Source: Variovorax sp. ZS18.2.2 (GTDB lineage Bacteria; Pseudomonadota; Gammaproteobacteria; Burkholderiales; Burkholderiaceae_C). From it: a stretch of 64,000 nucleotides of DNA. The DNA lies in NCBI RefSeq assembly GCF_024701975.1, contig NZ_JANLNM010000001.1:868001-932000 (forward strand). The letters are read 5' to 3'. Both the position numbers and the translations under genes were made by a program. Below, in pieces: positions 50,808 through 60,167 of the stretch (position 1 is the first letter of the stretch; each line of letters opens with the position of its first letter). The notes beneath the pieces are model-generated. The model searched no databases. It saw only the letters and a list, made by a program, of their open reading frames with translations, and was not told where the DNA came from.

Positions 50808-51971
50808 ATGAAGACAAGCGAATCCACCATCGGCATCGTCGGTGCCGGCATCGGCGGCCTGGTGGCTGCCATCGCGCTGCGGCGCGCAGGGCACGACGTG
50901 GTCGTGTTCGAGCAGGCCAAGCAGTTCGCCCGCGTCGGCGCGGACATCAACCTCACGCCCAACGCGGTGCGCGCGCTCGACGGCTTGGGCGTGGGTGAAG
51001 CGGCCCGCGTGACGGCGGCGCGCCCGTCGCACCGCATCAGCCGCACCTACGACACCGGCGAAGAAACCTCGCGGCTTGAGATGGCCGATTCGGCCGAAGA
51101 GCGCTACGGCGCGCCGCAGCTCACCATCCACCGTGCCGATCTGCTGGCAGCACTGGCCGACATGTTCCCGGCGGAGCGCGTCGCCCTGGGCAAGCGCGCG
51201 GAGAAGATCGCCGCCGACGAAGAGGGCGTGACCCTCTCGTTCACCGACGGCACCAGCGCCCGCGTCGGCGTGCTGCTCGGTGCCGATGGCATCCACTCGT
51301 GCGTGCGCACCGCGATGTTCGGCGCCGAGAGCCCGCGCTTCACCGGCATCGTCGCGTACCGCGCCGTGGTGCCCGCGGAGCGCGTGGCCGGCGTGCCCAA
51401 CCTCGGCGCCTTCACCAAGTGGTGGGGGCCGAACCCGCAGAGCCAGATCGTCACCTTCCCGTTGAATCGCGGCAAGGACATCTTCATCTTCGCAACCACG
51501 CCCCAGGACACCTGGCACCTCGAATCGTGGACCGCGCCCGGCAGCGTCGATGAACTTCGCGAGCAGTACGTGGCCTACCACCCCGAGGCGCGCGCCTTGC
51601 TCGATGCCTGCGACACGGTGCTCAAGACCGCGCTCTACGAACGCGACCCCATGCCCGCATGGGCCGAGGGCCGCATGGCGCTGCTCGGCGATGCCGCGCA
51701 CCCGATGCTGCCGTTCATGGCGCAGGGCGCGGGCATGGCGATTGAAGACGCCGTGGTGCTGTCGCGCCACCTCGAAGGCGTGGCGATGGCCGATGCAGCC
51801 GAGGCGCTCAAGAGCTACGAGAAAGCCCGCATAGCGCGCGCCGGCCAGGTGCAGCTCGGCTCGCGCGGCAACAACTGGCTGCGCGAAGGCGGCAATGCGG
51901 ACTGGGTCTACGGCTACGACGCCTGGGCCGTGCCGCTCGGTGCACCTGTCGTCGCTGCAGCCACCGCCTGA
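50808..51971 (+). CDS. FAD-dependent aromatic monooxygenase
   Basis: 387 aa, class A flavoprotein hydroxylase. FAD motif IGIVGAGIGGLVAAIALRRAGHDV, the DG motif GVLLGADGIHSCVR, and GD motif GRMALLGDAAHPMLPFMAQGAGMAIEDA. Closest in feel to salicylate or 6-hydroxynicotinate 3-monooxygenases, which hydroxylate or decarboxylate and hydroxylate a ring with NAD(P)H and O2. Product could be the diol cleaved by the VOC enzyme. Confidence 0.9.
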   Translation: MKTSESTIGIVGAGIGGLVAAIALRRAGHDVVVFEQAKQFARVGADINLTPNAVRALDGLGVGEAARVTAARPSHRISRTYDTGEETSRLEMADSAEERYGAPQLTIHRADLLAALADMFPAERVALGKRAEKIAADEEGVTLSFTDGTSARVGVLLGADGIHSCVRTAMFGAESPRFTGIVAYRAVVPAERVAGVPNLGAFTKWWGPNPQSQIVTFPLNRGKDIFIFATTPQDTWHLESWTAPGSVDELREQYVAYHPEARALLDACDTVLKTALYERDPMPAWAEGRMALLGDAAHPMLPFMAQGAGMAIEDAVVLSRHLEGVAMADAAEALKSYEKARIARAGQVQLGSRGNNWLREGGNADWVYGYDAWAVPLGAPVVAAATA

Positions 51972-52002
51972 TTTCATTTCACCTCACCCCCGGAGGCCCA
52001 CG

Positions 52003-52233
52003 ATGCAACAAGACCGCTATCTCCAACCGCACCAGGCGCGCCAGCGTCCCGCGACCACCTACGAAGACCTGCTGGGCGACGTGATCGAACGCGCCTTTGC
52101 CGATGGCATCCACGACCTGGGCGGCCTCGTGCAGCGCCTGAACGACAGCGGCCTCGCCACGCCCGGCGGCCAGCCCTGGACCGAAGCGCTGTACCGCAAG
52201 GAAATGGCCACGCTGGCCGCAGAGAAGGTGTGA
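52003..52233 (+). CDS. Recombinase-like HTH small protein
   Basis: 76 aa. YEDLLGDVIERAFADGIHDLGGLVQRLNDSGLATPGGQPWTEALYRKEMATLA resembles the small HTH domain found in serine recombinases (read in pieces), but no catalytic domain is present. Such stand-alone proteins occur next to Rieske oxygenase genes. It lies between the FAD hydroxylase and the Rieske subunit with GGAGG upstream. Role unknown: regulator or oxygenase accessory subunit. Confidence 0.7.
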   Translation: MQQDRYLQPHQARQRPATTYEDLLGDVIERAFADGIHDLGGLVQRLNDSGLATPGGQPWTEALYRKEMATLAAEKV

Positions 52234-52244
52234 GAGGAACCCCC

Positions 52245-53291
52245 ATGACCATCGCCATCACCCCCGTTCCCGCAGACCCGGTCAACCACCTGCTGGAGAT
52301 CGGCCTGAAAGATCTCTGGTATCCGATCTGCCCCTCGCACTTCATCAAGGAGAACCCCATCTCCCTGCGCCGCCTCGGCCGCAAGATTGCGCTGTGGCGA
52401 GACGGCGAAGGCGTGCTGCATGCGCTGGAAGACCGCTGCCCGCACCGCGGCGCACCGCTGTCGCAAGGCGTGATCCTGGGCGACCGGCTCTCGTGCCCGT
52501 ACCACGGCGTCGAGGTGCGCCATGACGGCGTCGTGACGCGCGTGCCCGGCAGCCCGGGCTGCAAGCTCGAAGGCTCGCAGGCCACGCGCCACTTCCATGT
52601 GCAGGAGCGTGCCGGTGCGGTGTTCCTCTACAACTCGAAGGAGCCGGTCGATATTCCGCCGCCGCTGGTGCTGCCGGAGCAGCTCACCGACGAGGCCGAG
52701 TACTCGTCCTTCCTCTGCTACACCGAGTGGAAGGGCGACTACCGTTACGTGCTCGACAACGTGATGGACCCGATGCACGGCACGTACCTGCACAAGCAGT
52801 CGCACTCGATGGCCGAGGGCGATTCGTCGGCCAAGTTCGGCATCCGTGCGACCGACATCGGCTTCGTGTTCGAGAAGGAAGGCCAGCGCAACGTCAACTT
52901 CGACTGGACCGAATGGGCCGACACCGGCATCCACTGGATGCGGCTGGAGATCCCGTACCCGAAGACCGGTGGCCCCGGCGGCAACTTCATCATCATCGGC
53001 GCGTTCTCGCCGATGGCCAATGGCATGACGGCCACCTTTTTCTGGCGCGTGCGCAAGCTCCCGAAGGGCTGGGAGCGCGACACCTGGCGCTTTCTCTACA
53101 AGAACCGCCTGGAGGCGCGCCACTGGCACGTGCTGGAGCAGGACCGCGTGATGCTCGAGGAAATGGAGGCCGACGCCAACCAGCACGAGAACCTGTACCA
53201 GCACGACCTGGGCATCGTTCGCCTGCGCCGCCACATGCGCAACCTCGCAGTTGCGCAGCTGACCGAAGCCGCCGAGACCGCCACGGCCTGA
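52245..53291 (+). CDS. Rieske non-heme iron oxygenase, alpha subunit
   Basis: 348 aa, phthalate-4,5-dioxygenase/vanillate-demethylase-like. Rieske ligands C65-x-H67 (RCPHRGAP) and C84-x2-H87 (SCPYHGVE). Mononuclear iron site D175-x2-H178-x4-H183 (DNVMDPMHGTYLH) with a further carboxylate expected. ATG 52245 chosen for AGAGGA upstream; GTG 52230 is in frame. It has no beta subunit in the window, as usual for this class, and takes electrons from the next gene product. Confidence 0.93.
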   Translation: MTIAITPVPADPVNHLLEIGLKDLWYPICPSHFIKENPISLRRLGRKIALWRDGEGVLHALEDRCPHRGAPLSQGVILGDRLSCPYHGVEVRHDGVVTRVPGSPGCKLEGSQATRHFHVQERAGAVFLYNSKEPVDIPPPLVLPEQLTDEAEYSSFLCYTEWKGDYRYVLDNVMDPMHGTYLHKQSHSMAEGDSSAKFGIRATDIGFVFEKEGQRNVNFDWTEWADTGIHWMRLEIPYPKTGGPGGNFIIIGAFSPMANGMTATFFWRVRKLPKGWERDTWRFLYKNRLEARHWHVLEQDRVMLEEMEADANQHENLYQHDLGIVRLRRHMRNLAVAQLTEAAETATA

Positions 53292-53310
53292 CAGGGAAGC
53301 GAGCACGCCC

Positions 53311-54279
53311 ATGTCTTCTCCCACGCTGAACGCTCTCGTGCACACGATGCGCTACGAGGCCGACGGCATCGTCAGTGTCGAGTTCCGGCCGGCCACGCCC
53401 GCCGTGGACTTTCCGGCCTTCGAGGCCGGCTCCCACATCGACCTGCACCTGCCCAACGGGCTGGTGCGCAGCTACTCGCTGTGCAATCCGGCCAGCGACA
53501 GCCAGCGCTATGTGGTCGGCGTGCTCAACGACCGCAAGAGCCGCGGCGGCTCGCGCTATGTGCACCAGCAGCTGCGCGTGGGAATGACACTGCCGATCTC
53601 GGCGCCGCGCAACAACTTCAAGCTGCAAGAGGGCGCCGAGCGCTCGGTGCTGGTGGCCGGCGGCATCGGCGTGACGCCCATCTGGTGCATGCTGCAGCGG
53701 CTCGTCGCCATCGGCCAGCCGGTGGAACTGCTGTACTGCGCGCGCACCCGCAAGGAGGCGGCGTTCTGCGATGCCATCGAGGCGCTGGCCAAGGAGAAGT
53801 CGATCCCGCTCACCTGGCATTTCGATGAGGAGAAGGGCGCACCGCCCGACCTCGCCAAGCTGCTGGCGGGCAAGGGCGCCGCCAGCCACTACTACTGCTG
53901 CGGCCCGACGCCGATGCTCGATGCGTTCGAAAAGAGCTGCGAACAACTGAGCTACGCCAACGCGCACATTGAGCGTTTCGCTGCGGTGCATGTGGAAGCG
54001 CCGAGCGCCACGCAGGGCTGCGTGGTGCAGTGTGCCAAGAGCGGCAAGAGCGTCGAGGTGCCGCCCGGCAAGTCGATTCTCGACAGCCTGATCGATGCAG
54101 GGTTCAACCCCGACCACAGTTGCAAGGAAGGCGTCTGCGGCGCCTGCGAAACAGCGGTTCTCGAAGGCGAAGTCGAGCACCACGACGGCATCCTCACCAA
54201 GATCGAACGTGCGTCCAACAAGACCATGATGATCTGCGTCTCTCGCTGCAAGGGCGAGCGGCTGGTGCTGGACATCTGA
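53311..54279 (+). CDS. VanB/PDR-family reductase of the Rieske oxygenase
   Basis: 322 aa. FMN/FAD-binding RSYSLCNP, NAD-binding VLVAGGIGVTPIWCMLQRL and CGPTPMLDAFE, and a C-terminal plant-type [2Fe-2S] domain with HSCKEGVCGACETAVLEG..MICVSRC (C-x4-C-x2-C..C). Passes electrons from NAD(P)H to the Rieske centre. Nineteen bases after the alpha subunit. Confidence 0.93.
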   Translation: MSSPTLNALVHTMRYEADGIVSVEFRPATPAVDFPAFEAGSHIDLHLPNGLVRSYSLCNPASDSQRYVVGVLNDRKSRGGSRYVHQQLRVGMTLPISAPRNNFKLQEGAERSVLVAGGIGVTPIWCMLQRLVAIGQPVELLYCARTRKEAAFCDAIEALAKEKSIPLTWHFDEEKGAPPDLAKLLAGKGAASHYYCCGPTPMLDAFEKSCEQLSYANAHIERFAAVHVEAPSATQGCVVQCAKSGKSVEVPPGKSILDSLIDAGFNPDHSCKEGVCGACETAVLEGEVEHHDGILTKIERASNKTMMICVSRCKGERLVLDI

Positions 54280-54301
54280 GAAAAACCAACCGAGACATCC
54301 C

Positions 54302-55408
54302 TTGAAAAACTACTTGATCGCGCTGGCTGCGGCCAGCACGGCTGGCGGAGCGCTGGCCCAATCCTCCCTCACGCTCTTCGGCGTGGTCGATGCAGCCGTC
54401 ACCTACACGCGCGGCAGCGGCGACGGATCGGCCCACAAGACGCAGCTGTCCAACAGCGGCAACATGTTCAGCCGCCTCGGCTTTCGCGGCACCGAGGATC
54501 TGGGCGGCGGCTACTCGGCCAACTTCTGGCTCGAGATGGGCCTGCAGAACGACAGCGCGATGGGCTTCCCCTCGAACTCGAACAATCAGGCCAGCGGCAA
54601 CGGCGCCGCGGGCGTGCTGAGCTTCAACCGTCGCTCGACGGTGAGCCTCGCCGGCCCGTTCGGCGAGCTGCGCTTGGGCCGCGACTACGTGCCCGCGTTC
54701 TGGAACACCGCCATCTTCGACCCCTTCGGCACGGGCGGCGGCATCGGCGCCAACCAGATCTATTTCTCGGGCCTCGGCGGCCTGGTCGCACCGACGGGCA
54801 CGCGCGCATCGAACAGCGTCGGCTACCTGCTGCCGGCCTCGCTCGGCGGTTTCTACGGGCAGGTGATGTACGCGATGGGCGAGAACGATTCGAACTCGGT
54901 GCTGCCGGGCACGCTGGTGTCGAACAAGCGCGATGGCAACCACACGGGCCTGCGGTTCGGCTACCAGAGCGGCGGCCTCAATATCGCCATTGCCACCGGC
55001 AAGACGCGCTATGCGAGCGGCGATCTGCGCGTGACCAACCTCGGTGCGGCCTACACCTTCGGTCCGTCGCTGATGAACCTCAAGCTCACGAGCGAGCTGT
55101 ACACGGAGTCGAAGGGCACGACCGACGCCAAGGGCGCGCTCATCGGCTTCCAGCTGCCCATCGGCGTCGGCGAGATCAAGGGTTCGTATGCGCGCTACCG
55201 GCTGGAGCCCGCGGGTGCGGCGCTGAAGCCGACCTCGTCGAAGCTGGCCATCGGCTACGTGCACAACCTTTCGAAGCGCACCGCGCTGTACGCAACCATC
55301 GCACGCATCAGCAACCGCAACGGTGCCGCGCAGGTGCTCTCGGGCGCGATCACCGCGCCGAACCGTGCCTCCAGCGGCACCGAGTTCGGCATGCGGCACA
55401 TGTTCTAG
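54302..55408 (+). CDS. Outer-membrane general porin
   Basis: 368 aa with a TTG start. Signal peptide (IALAAASTAGGALAQ), then SSLTLFGVVDAAVTYTRG typical of the Burkholderiales 16-strand porin family, and a C-terminal EFGMRHMF ending in Phe, the beta-assembly signal. RRSTVSLAGPFGELRLGRDYVPAFW is the conserved loop-3 approach. Expression inside the catabolic run suggests a substrate-directed entry pore. Confidence 0.92.
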   Translation: MKNYLIALAAASTAGGALAQSSLTLFGVVDAAVTYTRGSGDGSAHKTQLSNSGNMFSRLGFRGTEDLGGGYSANFWLEMGLQNDSAMGFPSNSNNQASGNGAAGVLSFNRRSTVSLAGPFGELRLGRDYVPAFWNTAIFDPFGTGGGIGANQIYFSGLGGLVAPTGTRASNSVGYLLPASLGGFYGQVMYAMGENDSNSVLPGTLVSNKRDGNHTGLRFGYQSGGLNIAIATGKTRYASGDLRVTNLGAAYTFGPSLMNLKLTSELYTESKGTTDAKGALIGFQLPIGVGEIKGSYARYRLEPAGAALKPTSSKLAIGYVHNLSKRTALYATIARISNRNGAAQVLSGAITAPNRASSGTEFGMRHMF

Positions 55409-55447
55409 GCGCACGCGCCGTCGTCCCAGCAACCAGAACACACATCC

Positions 55448-56764
55448 ATGCAGAGCAAGCACTTTCGTTGGTACGGCGTCGTCACCCTGTTCGTGATTGT
55501 CGCGATCTCGTACGTGGACCGCATCAACATTGCGGTGCTGATCACCGATGCCGCGTTTCTGAACCACGTGGGCCTCGCGGCGAACGACCGCGTGAGCCAG
55601 GGCTTGCTGGCGACGGCGTTCATGCTCGGCTATGGCGTGTCGGCCTTCGTGCTCACGCCGTTCTGTTCCGCGCTGTTCGGCGTGCGGCGCAGCCTGATCT
55701 ACGGGCTGGTGCTGTGGGGCGTGGTGACGTGGGCCTCGCCGATGTTCAACAGCTACGGCCTGCTGCTGGCTTCGCGCGTTCTTCTAGGCGTGTCGGAAGG
55801 GCCTTTGTTCTCGCTGGCCTCGTCGTACATCAAGGCGCACTTCCAGAGCCACGAGAACGGCAAGCCCAACGCGCTCGTGAACATGGGCACGGGCCTGGGC
55901 CTGGCCATCGGCTATCCGCTGGTGGGCTATCTGCTCGCGCAGTTCCAGTGGGACACCTCGTTCCACGTGCTCGGCATCATGAACATCGCGCTCGGCATTC
56001 CGCTGGTGCTCGCGTTCGTGCGCATGCCACCCGGCAAGGAAGACACGGCCCGGCCTTCGTCGATCGGAGAAGCGATGGCGCGTGTGGGCGCGATCGTGAA
56101 GGGCGCGCTGCAGACGCGGCACCTGTTCCTCATCACCTTGCTCACATCGGCGGCGCTCGCCTATCTCTGGGGCAGCAGCAACTGGTTGCCGACCTACCTG
56201 CATGAAGCGCGTGGCTTCTCGCTGCGCGAGATGGGATGGCTCGCTTCGTTGCCGCAGTACGCCACGGTGCTCGCCGTGCTCGTGAGCGGCGTGCTCATCG
56301 ACAAGATCGAACGCGAGCACGTGCCCTTCATCTTCATGGGTGCGAGCGTGGGCGTGGCGCTGTCGGTGCTGATGGCCATCAACGCGCACGATCCGTATGC
56401 CGCGGCGGGCTGCCTCGTCGCGGCCAATTTCTTCTGGGGACTGCAGAGCCCTGCGATCCCGAGCACGATCCAGTATTGCTCCCGGCCCGAGCACACCGCG
56501 AGCGCATTCGGCGTGACCAATGGGGCAGGGAGTCTCGTCGCGGGCTTCATGCCGGCATTGATGGGCGGCGTGATCAGCGCGGTGTCGCACGGTTCGTCGG
56601 CATCGGGCGCGGCCACTGCATCGGCCGCATCCGCATCGGGCTTCTTCGCGGGCTTCGCACTATTGATCGGCACGCAGGTCGTGGTGTTCGGCTGCGGCTT
56701 CATGCTGTGGTTGCGCGAACGCACGCGCGTGGCTTCAAGCGTCGCGCATTCACAGGTTTTGTAG
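55448..56764 (+). CDS. MFS transporter, ACS (anion:cation symporter) type
   Basis: 438 aa with about 12 hydrophobic segments. Loop 2-3 motif and YVDRINIAVLITDAAF at the N-terminus are typical of the aromatic-acid/galactonate/phthalate ACS family. RVLLGVSEGPLFSLASSYI is TM4. It probably carries the organic anion degraded by the operon. Last gene of the run; no strong terminator follows. Confidence 0.9.
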   Translation: MQSKHFRWYGVVTLFVIVAISYVDRINIAVLITDAAFLNHVGLAANDRVSQGLLATAFMLGYGVSAFVLTPFCSALFGVRRSLIYGLVLWGVVTWASPMFNSYGLLLASRVLLGVSEGPLFSLASSYIKAHFQSHENGKPNALVNMGTGLGLAIGYPLVGYLLAQFQWDTSFHVLGIMNIALGIPLVLAFVRMPPGKEDTARPSSIGEAMARVGAIVKGALQTRHLFLITLLTSAALAYLWGSSNWLPTYLHEARGFSLREMGWLASLPQYATVLAVLVSGVLIDKIEREHVPFIFMGASVGVALSVLMAINAHDPYAAAGCLVAANFFWGLQSPAIPSTIQYCSRPEHTASAFGVTNGAGSLVAGFMPALMGGVISAVSHGSSASGAATASAASASGFFAGFALLIGTQVVVFGCGFMLWLRERTRVASSVAHSQVL

Positions 56765-57450
56765 CGCCTGTATCGCTTTGAGGTGTGGAGTGTGGCTGCA
56801 TCGTCACACTCGATGACTACGAGTTTTCGTAGTGACGCAGCGCATGCGCCCTGGTCCACGGAACCATCTTCGTATCGCACGACATGCATTGAATGCGATG
56901 ACTCCATTCGTCGTATGGCACGCGAACATTTTGAGAGCGAAAAGTTCCGCGATTCGTTGAGATGTCGCATTCGATCAGCTACAACTGAGCGCATTCAATG
57001 GACGAGGGAATGCGCGTGATATCAACGAAAAGAGCCGCAAGAATTCTGATCCTGGCGCGCACAGCGTGTGTCGTTCCTGCCGCGCATGAACGGCCGGCGC
57101 CGATGCGCGGGTACTAAGGCATACAGCCGCCTCAAGGCCCGATCCCCTCGCATCCCATTCACCCGCGCATCGACGGGAATGGACGCCATCACCCCCCGCA
57201 TCCTGGGGCCGCCTGCATAGCTTGCAGCGTGGCTTGGTGTCGCACGTGCATTCACTTGTACGTGGCATATCGACTTAAGAAAAATTCCGGCGGTTCCGTT
57301 TTGTCCTGACGAACGTGTCGTTCGCCGGGAGGGTGCGGTGCTGCCTGTTTGCAGCGTCAGTTGTTCTTCCATCACCGCGCGCGTTCGCGCATCGCCGGCT
57401 ACCCGCCGGTGCATGCAACGGCAGCGCAATGTCCTTACCAAAAGGCGATC
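56765..57450. other. 686-bp non-coding gap with repeated GAATGCG motifs
   Basis: A 7-bp hairpin (ACTACGA/TCGTAGT, 56816-56833) lies after the MFS gene. GAATGCG or its complement occurs at 56891, 56966, 56990 and 57008, with an 11-bp inverted repeat CATTGAATGCG/CGCATTCAATG (56887-56897, 56990-57000). No ORF is convincing. Confidence 0.5.
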
Positions 57451-59670
57451 ATGAAAAAGCTCAATTACTCCCTCGTGAATCATCTTGTCATCACCGCAGT
57501 GACCCTTGCCGTCATCACGGCTTGCGGTGGCGGCGGCGACAGTGGCCCTTCGTTCGGCGGCGGCACCGGTGTCGGCCTTTCGGAACCGATCACCTCCGGC
57601 CCCGCATCCGACAGCACAGGCAAGACACCGGAGGACGGCGTGCCCGCACCGGCCGCCGTGGCCGCGGTCGACAAGTCCGCCAAGCCGATGGAACTGCCCG
57701 ACACCGTCTGGCCGAGCAACTACAAGCTGTGGTTCCGACCCGATGCGGCGCTCAAGACCTTCGTGGGCCGCGGCGATGTGGAGATCGAAGTGCTCAAGCC
57801 GGTCGATGCCATCGTCGTGGCCGCGCACAACCTGAACTTCGCCAAGGGCCGCACCACGCTGCGCAAGGTGTCGAACCCGGGCGAAGCGATCCCGCTGATC
57901 CCGACGCCGCAGACGCTCGGCGACTTCGTGCAACTGCGTTTGAACGACGGCCAGATCGCCAAGGGCAAGTACCTGCTGCACATGGAATGGGACGGCAAGA
58001 TCCAGTTCTCCGATGCGGAGTACTGCCCGCCCGCGGAGATGGCGCGCAACCCGTTCTGCTCGGCTGCCACCGGCATCTTCAAGGTGGGCCTCTCCACGCC
58101 CGAAGGCGTGAGCAGCGATGCCATCGTGACGCAGGGCGAAACCAATTACGCGCGGCAGTGGTTCCCGGGCTGGGACGAGCCGGCCTTCCGCCACACCTTC
58201 GAGATCTCGGCCGAGGTGCCGGGCGACTGGAAGACGGTGTCCAACGGCGCGCAGACCGAGGCGACGAAGCTGCCCGACGGCTACCAGCGCGTGGCGTTCG
58301 AGAAGACGCCTTCGATGCCGATGTACCTGACCTTCTTCGGAGGCGGCAAGTTCGACATCCTCGCGGACACCTTCAAGAACCCGCTGGACGGCAGCGACTT
58401 GCCGCTGCGCTGGTTCACGCCGCCGGGCCGCTCCGACTGGGCCAAGTTCGCGATGGAGTGGACCAAGGTGTCGATGGACTACTACTACAAGTACACCGGC
58501 ATCCCGCTGCCCTTCAAGAAGTTCGACACCGTCGCGGCCAACGACAGCTACAACAACAAGCCCAACACCGGCTTCGGCGGCATGGAGAACTGGGGCTCGA
58601 TCTTCGAGTTCGCCGATTCGGTGCTGACCAAGCCGGGCACCACGCCCACGCTGTACTCGGTGACGGTGGTGACGCACGAAGTGGCGCACCAGTGGTTCGG
58701 TGACTTGGTCACGCTCGACTGGTGGGACAACGTGTGGCTCAACGAGTCGTTCGCGCGCTGGTTCGAACGCCGAACCACGATCAAGTTCCACCCCGAGTAC
58801 TACAGCTTCTCGGACTACGTGCTGGACAAGCACAACGTGATCGTGGCCGACCTGAAGAGCACCGCCGTGCCGGTGCAGCGCAACCTGAACGACGCGGGTT
58901 CGTTCGGCTTCATCAGCCCGTCGATCTTCGTCTACAACAAGGGCAGCCATGTGCTGGAGACGATCCAGAACTACATCGGCGAAGAGGCGATGCAGAAGGG
59001 CCTGCAGATCTACCTGAAGGACTATGCGTACGGCAACGTCACGCCATCGCGGCTGTGGAGTTCGCTGGAGAAGGTCACCGACAAGAAGGTGAGCGACATC
59101 GGCGACAGCCTCATCCGCCAGACGGGGATTCCGCTCCTGACGGTGGACGCGCAATGCGCCGGCGACCGCACGTACGTGAACATCAGCCAGGAGTCGTTCC
59201 CCAACCAGAACCAGTTCCCGGCCTCGACGTGGACCATCCCCGTCACGCTGGCGTATGGCAACTCGCTGGAGCAGCGCAAGACCTTCGTGATGTCGAACAA
59301 CGCGGTGCAGCTGGAGCTGCCGGGTTGCACGGCGGTGCTGGCCGGGCCGACCGGGCAGGACTACTACGTGAGCAACTACAGCGCGCAGTCGTGGAGCGAC
59401 CTGCTGTCCAAGGTGCAGAACCTGGCGGCCAACAAGCCGCTCCTGCTGAACATCGAGCGCGACGCGTTCCGCCTGTTGAGCGTGGGCCGCATCACGCAGG
59501 CGCAGTACGACCAGATCAGGGGCGTGCTGAACCTGCCGGCGCCACTGCTCGCGAAGACGCAGCTGAGCCAGCAGAAGATGGCTGCGGTGGATGCGGGCGA
59601 GAAGGAGGAGTACCCGCACGCGCTGCGCTTCCAGGGCAGCCTGAAGCTGCGCGAGAACGACAAGCGCTGA
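57451..59670 (+). CDS. M1-family metallopeptidase lipoprotein
   Basis: 739 aa from the ATG giving MKKLNYSLVNH. Lipobox VITAC (Cys 25) then GGGG, so exported and lipidated. M1 aminopeptidase features: substrate motif GFGGMENWG, zinc site HEVAHQWFGD followed by NESFARW (H-E-x2-H-x18-E), and a Tyr further on. Aminopeptidase N cleaves N-terminal residues; a cell-surface lipid-anchored form suggests extracellular peptide scavenging. The frame is open to 57349 upstream but without features. Confidence 0.88.
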   Translation: MKKLNYSLVNHLVITAVTLAVITACGGGGDSGPSFGGGTGVGLSEPITSGPASDSTGKTPEDGVPAPAAVAAVDKSAKPMELPDTVWPSNYKLWFRPDAALKTFVGRGDVEIEVLKPVDAIVVAAHNLNFAKGRTTLRKVSNPGEAIPLIPTPQTLGDFVQLRLNDGQIAKGKYLLHMEWDGKIQFSDAEYCPPAEMARNPFCSAATGIFKVGLSTPEGVSSDAIVTQGETNYARQWFPGWDEPAFRHTFEISAEVPGDWKTVSNGAQTEATKLPDGYQRVAFEKTPSMPMYLTFFGGGKFDILADTFKNPLDGSDLPLRWFTPPGRSDWAKFAMEWTKVSMDYYYKYTGIPLPFKKFDTVAANDSYNNKPNTGFGGMENWGSIFEFADSVLTKPGTTPTLYSVTVVTHEVAHQWFGDLVTLDWWDNVWLNESFARWFERRTTIKFHPEYYSFSDYVLDKHNVIVADLKSTAVPVQRNLNDAGSFGFISPSIFVYNKGSHVLETIQNYIGEEAMQKGLQIYLKDYAYGNVTPSRLWSSLEKVTDKKVSDIGDSLIRQTGIPLLTVDAQCAGDRTYVNISQESFPNQNQFPASTWTIPVTLAYGNSLEQRKTFVMSNNAVQLELPGCTAVLAGPTGQDYYVSNYSAQSWSDLLSKVQNLAANKPLLLNIERDAFRLLSVGRITQAQYDQIRGVLNLPAPLLAKTQLSQQKMAAVDAGEKEEYPHALRFQGSLKLRENDKR

Positions 59671-59749
59671 GCCTTGTGACCTGTGCGTGATGCCGGCCGG
59701 GCGCGCCTTCGGGTGCGTCCGGCGGCTCATGCCTCACACCATGACCATC

Positions 59750-60166
59750 ATGAAAAACCTATTCAAGTACATCGTGGCGGGCGCCTGCGCCGCGCTGCTG
59801 GCCGGCTGCGGCGCGGGCGGTGCGGGTGGTGGACCCGAGGCCGAACTGGTCGGCGTCTACGCCATCAAGAAGAACGGCGCGCTCAAGGAGGTCGTGAAGA
59901 TCGAGCGCCAGGGCGACCGCTACGTCATGCGCGACAAGGTGCGCACGCCCGAGTGGAGCGAACCCAAGATGCAGATGCAGCCGGTGACGCGCGAGCGCTG
60001 GACCAAGATCACCACCGACAGCGAGAACACGAAGTTCGTCGGTGTGTCGAGCGACCAGCTCGCGATCTTCAAGGTGCCGCCGGGCTGGCAGAAGAACAGC
60101 TTCAAGACGGAGACCGGCTACTTCCTGTTCTATTCGCAGGGGCCGGTGGAAGCCTTCAAGCTCTGA
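59750..60166 (+). CDS. Small hypothetical lipoprotein
   Basis: 138 aa. Lipobox LLAGC (Cys 20) in a clear signal peptide (KNLFKYIVAGACAALLAGC), then a Gly-rich linker and a beta-rich domain (LVGVYAIKKNGALKEVVKIERQGDRYVMRD). ATG 59741 is an in-frame alternative. No named family recognised. Lies 79 bp after the peptidase gene, same strand. Confidence 0.7.
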   Translation: MKNLFKYIVAGACAALLAGCGAGGAGGGPEAELVGVYAIKKNGALKEVVKIERQGDRYVMRDKVRTPEWSEPKMQMQPVTRERWTKITTDSENTKFVGVSSDQLAIFKVPPGWQKNSFKTETGYFLFYSQGPVEAFKL

Positions 60167-60167
60167 G

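Noticed and set aside
49603..50817. 404-aa minus-strand frame over the second Bug gene
   Set aside because: Shadow ORF; the plus-strand Bug domain and codon bias explain the region.
52003..52233. Mobile-element recombinase
   Set aside because: Only the small HTH part is present, with no catalytic serine or tyrosine domain and no flanking repeats.
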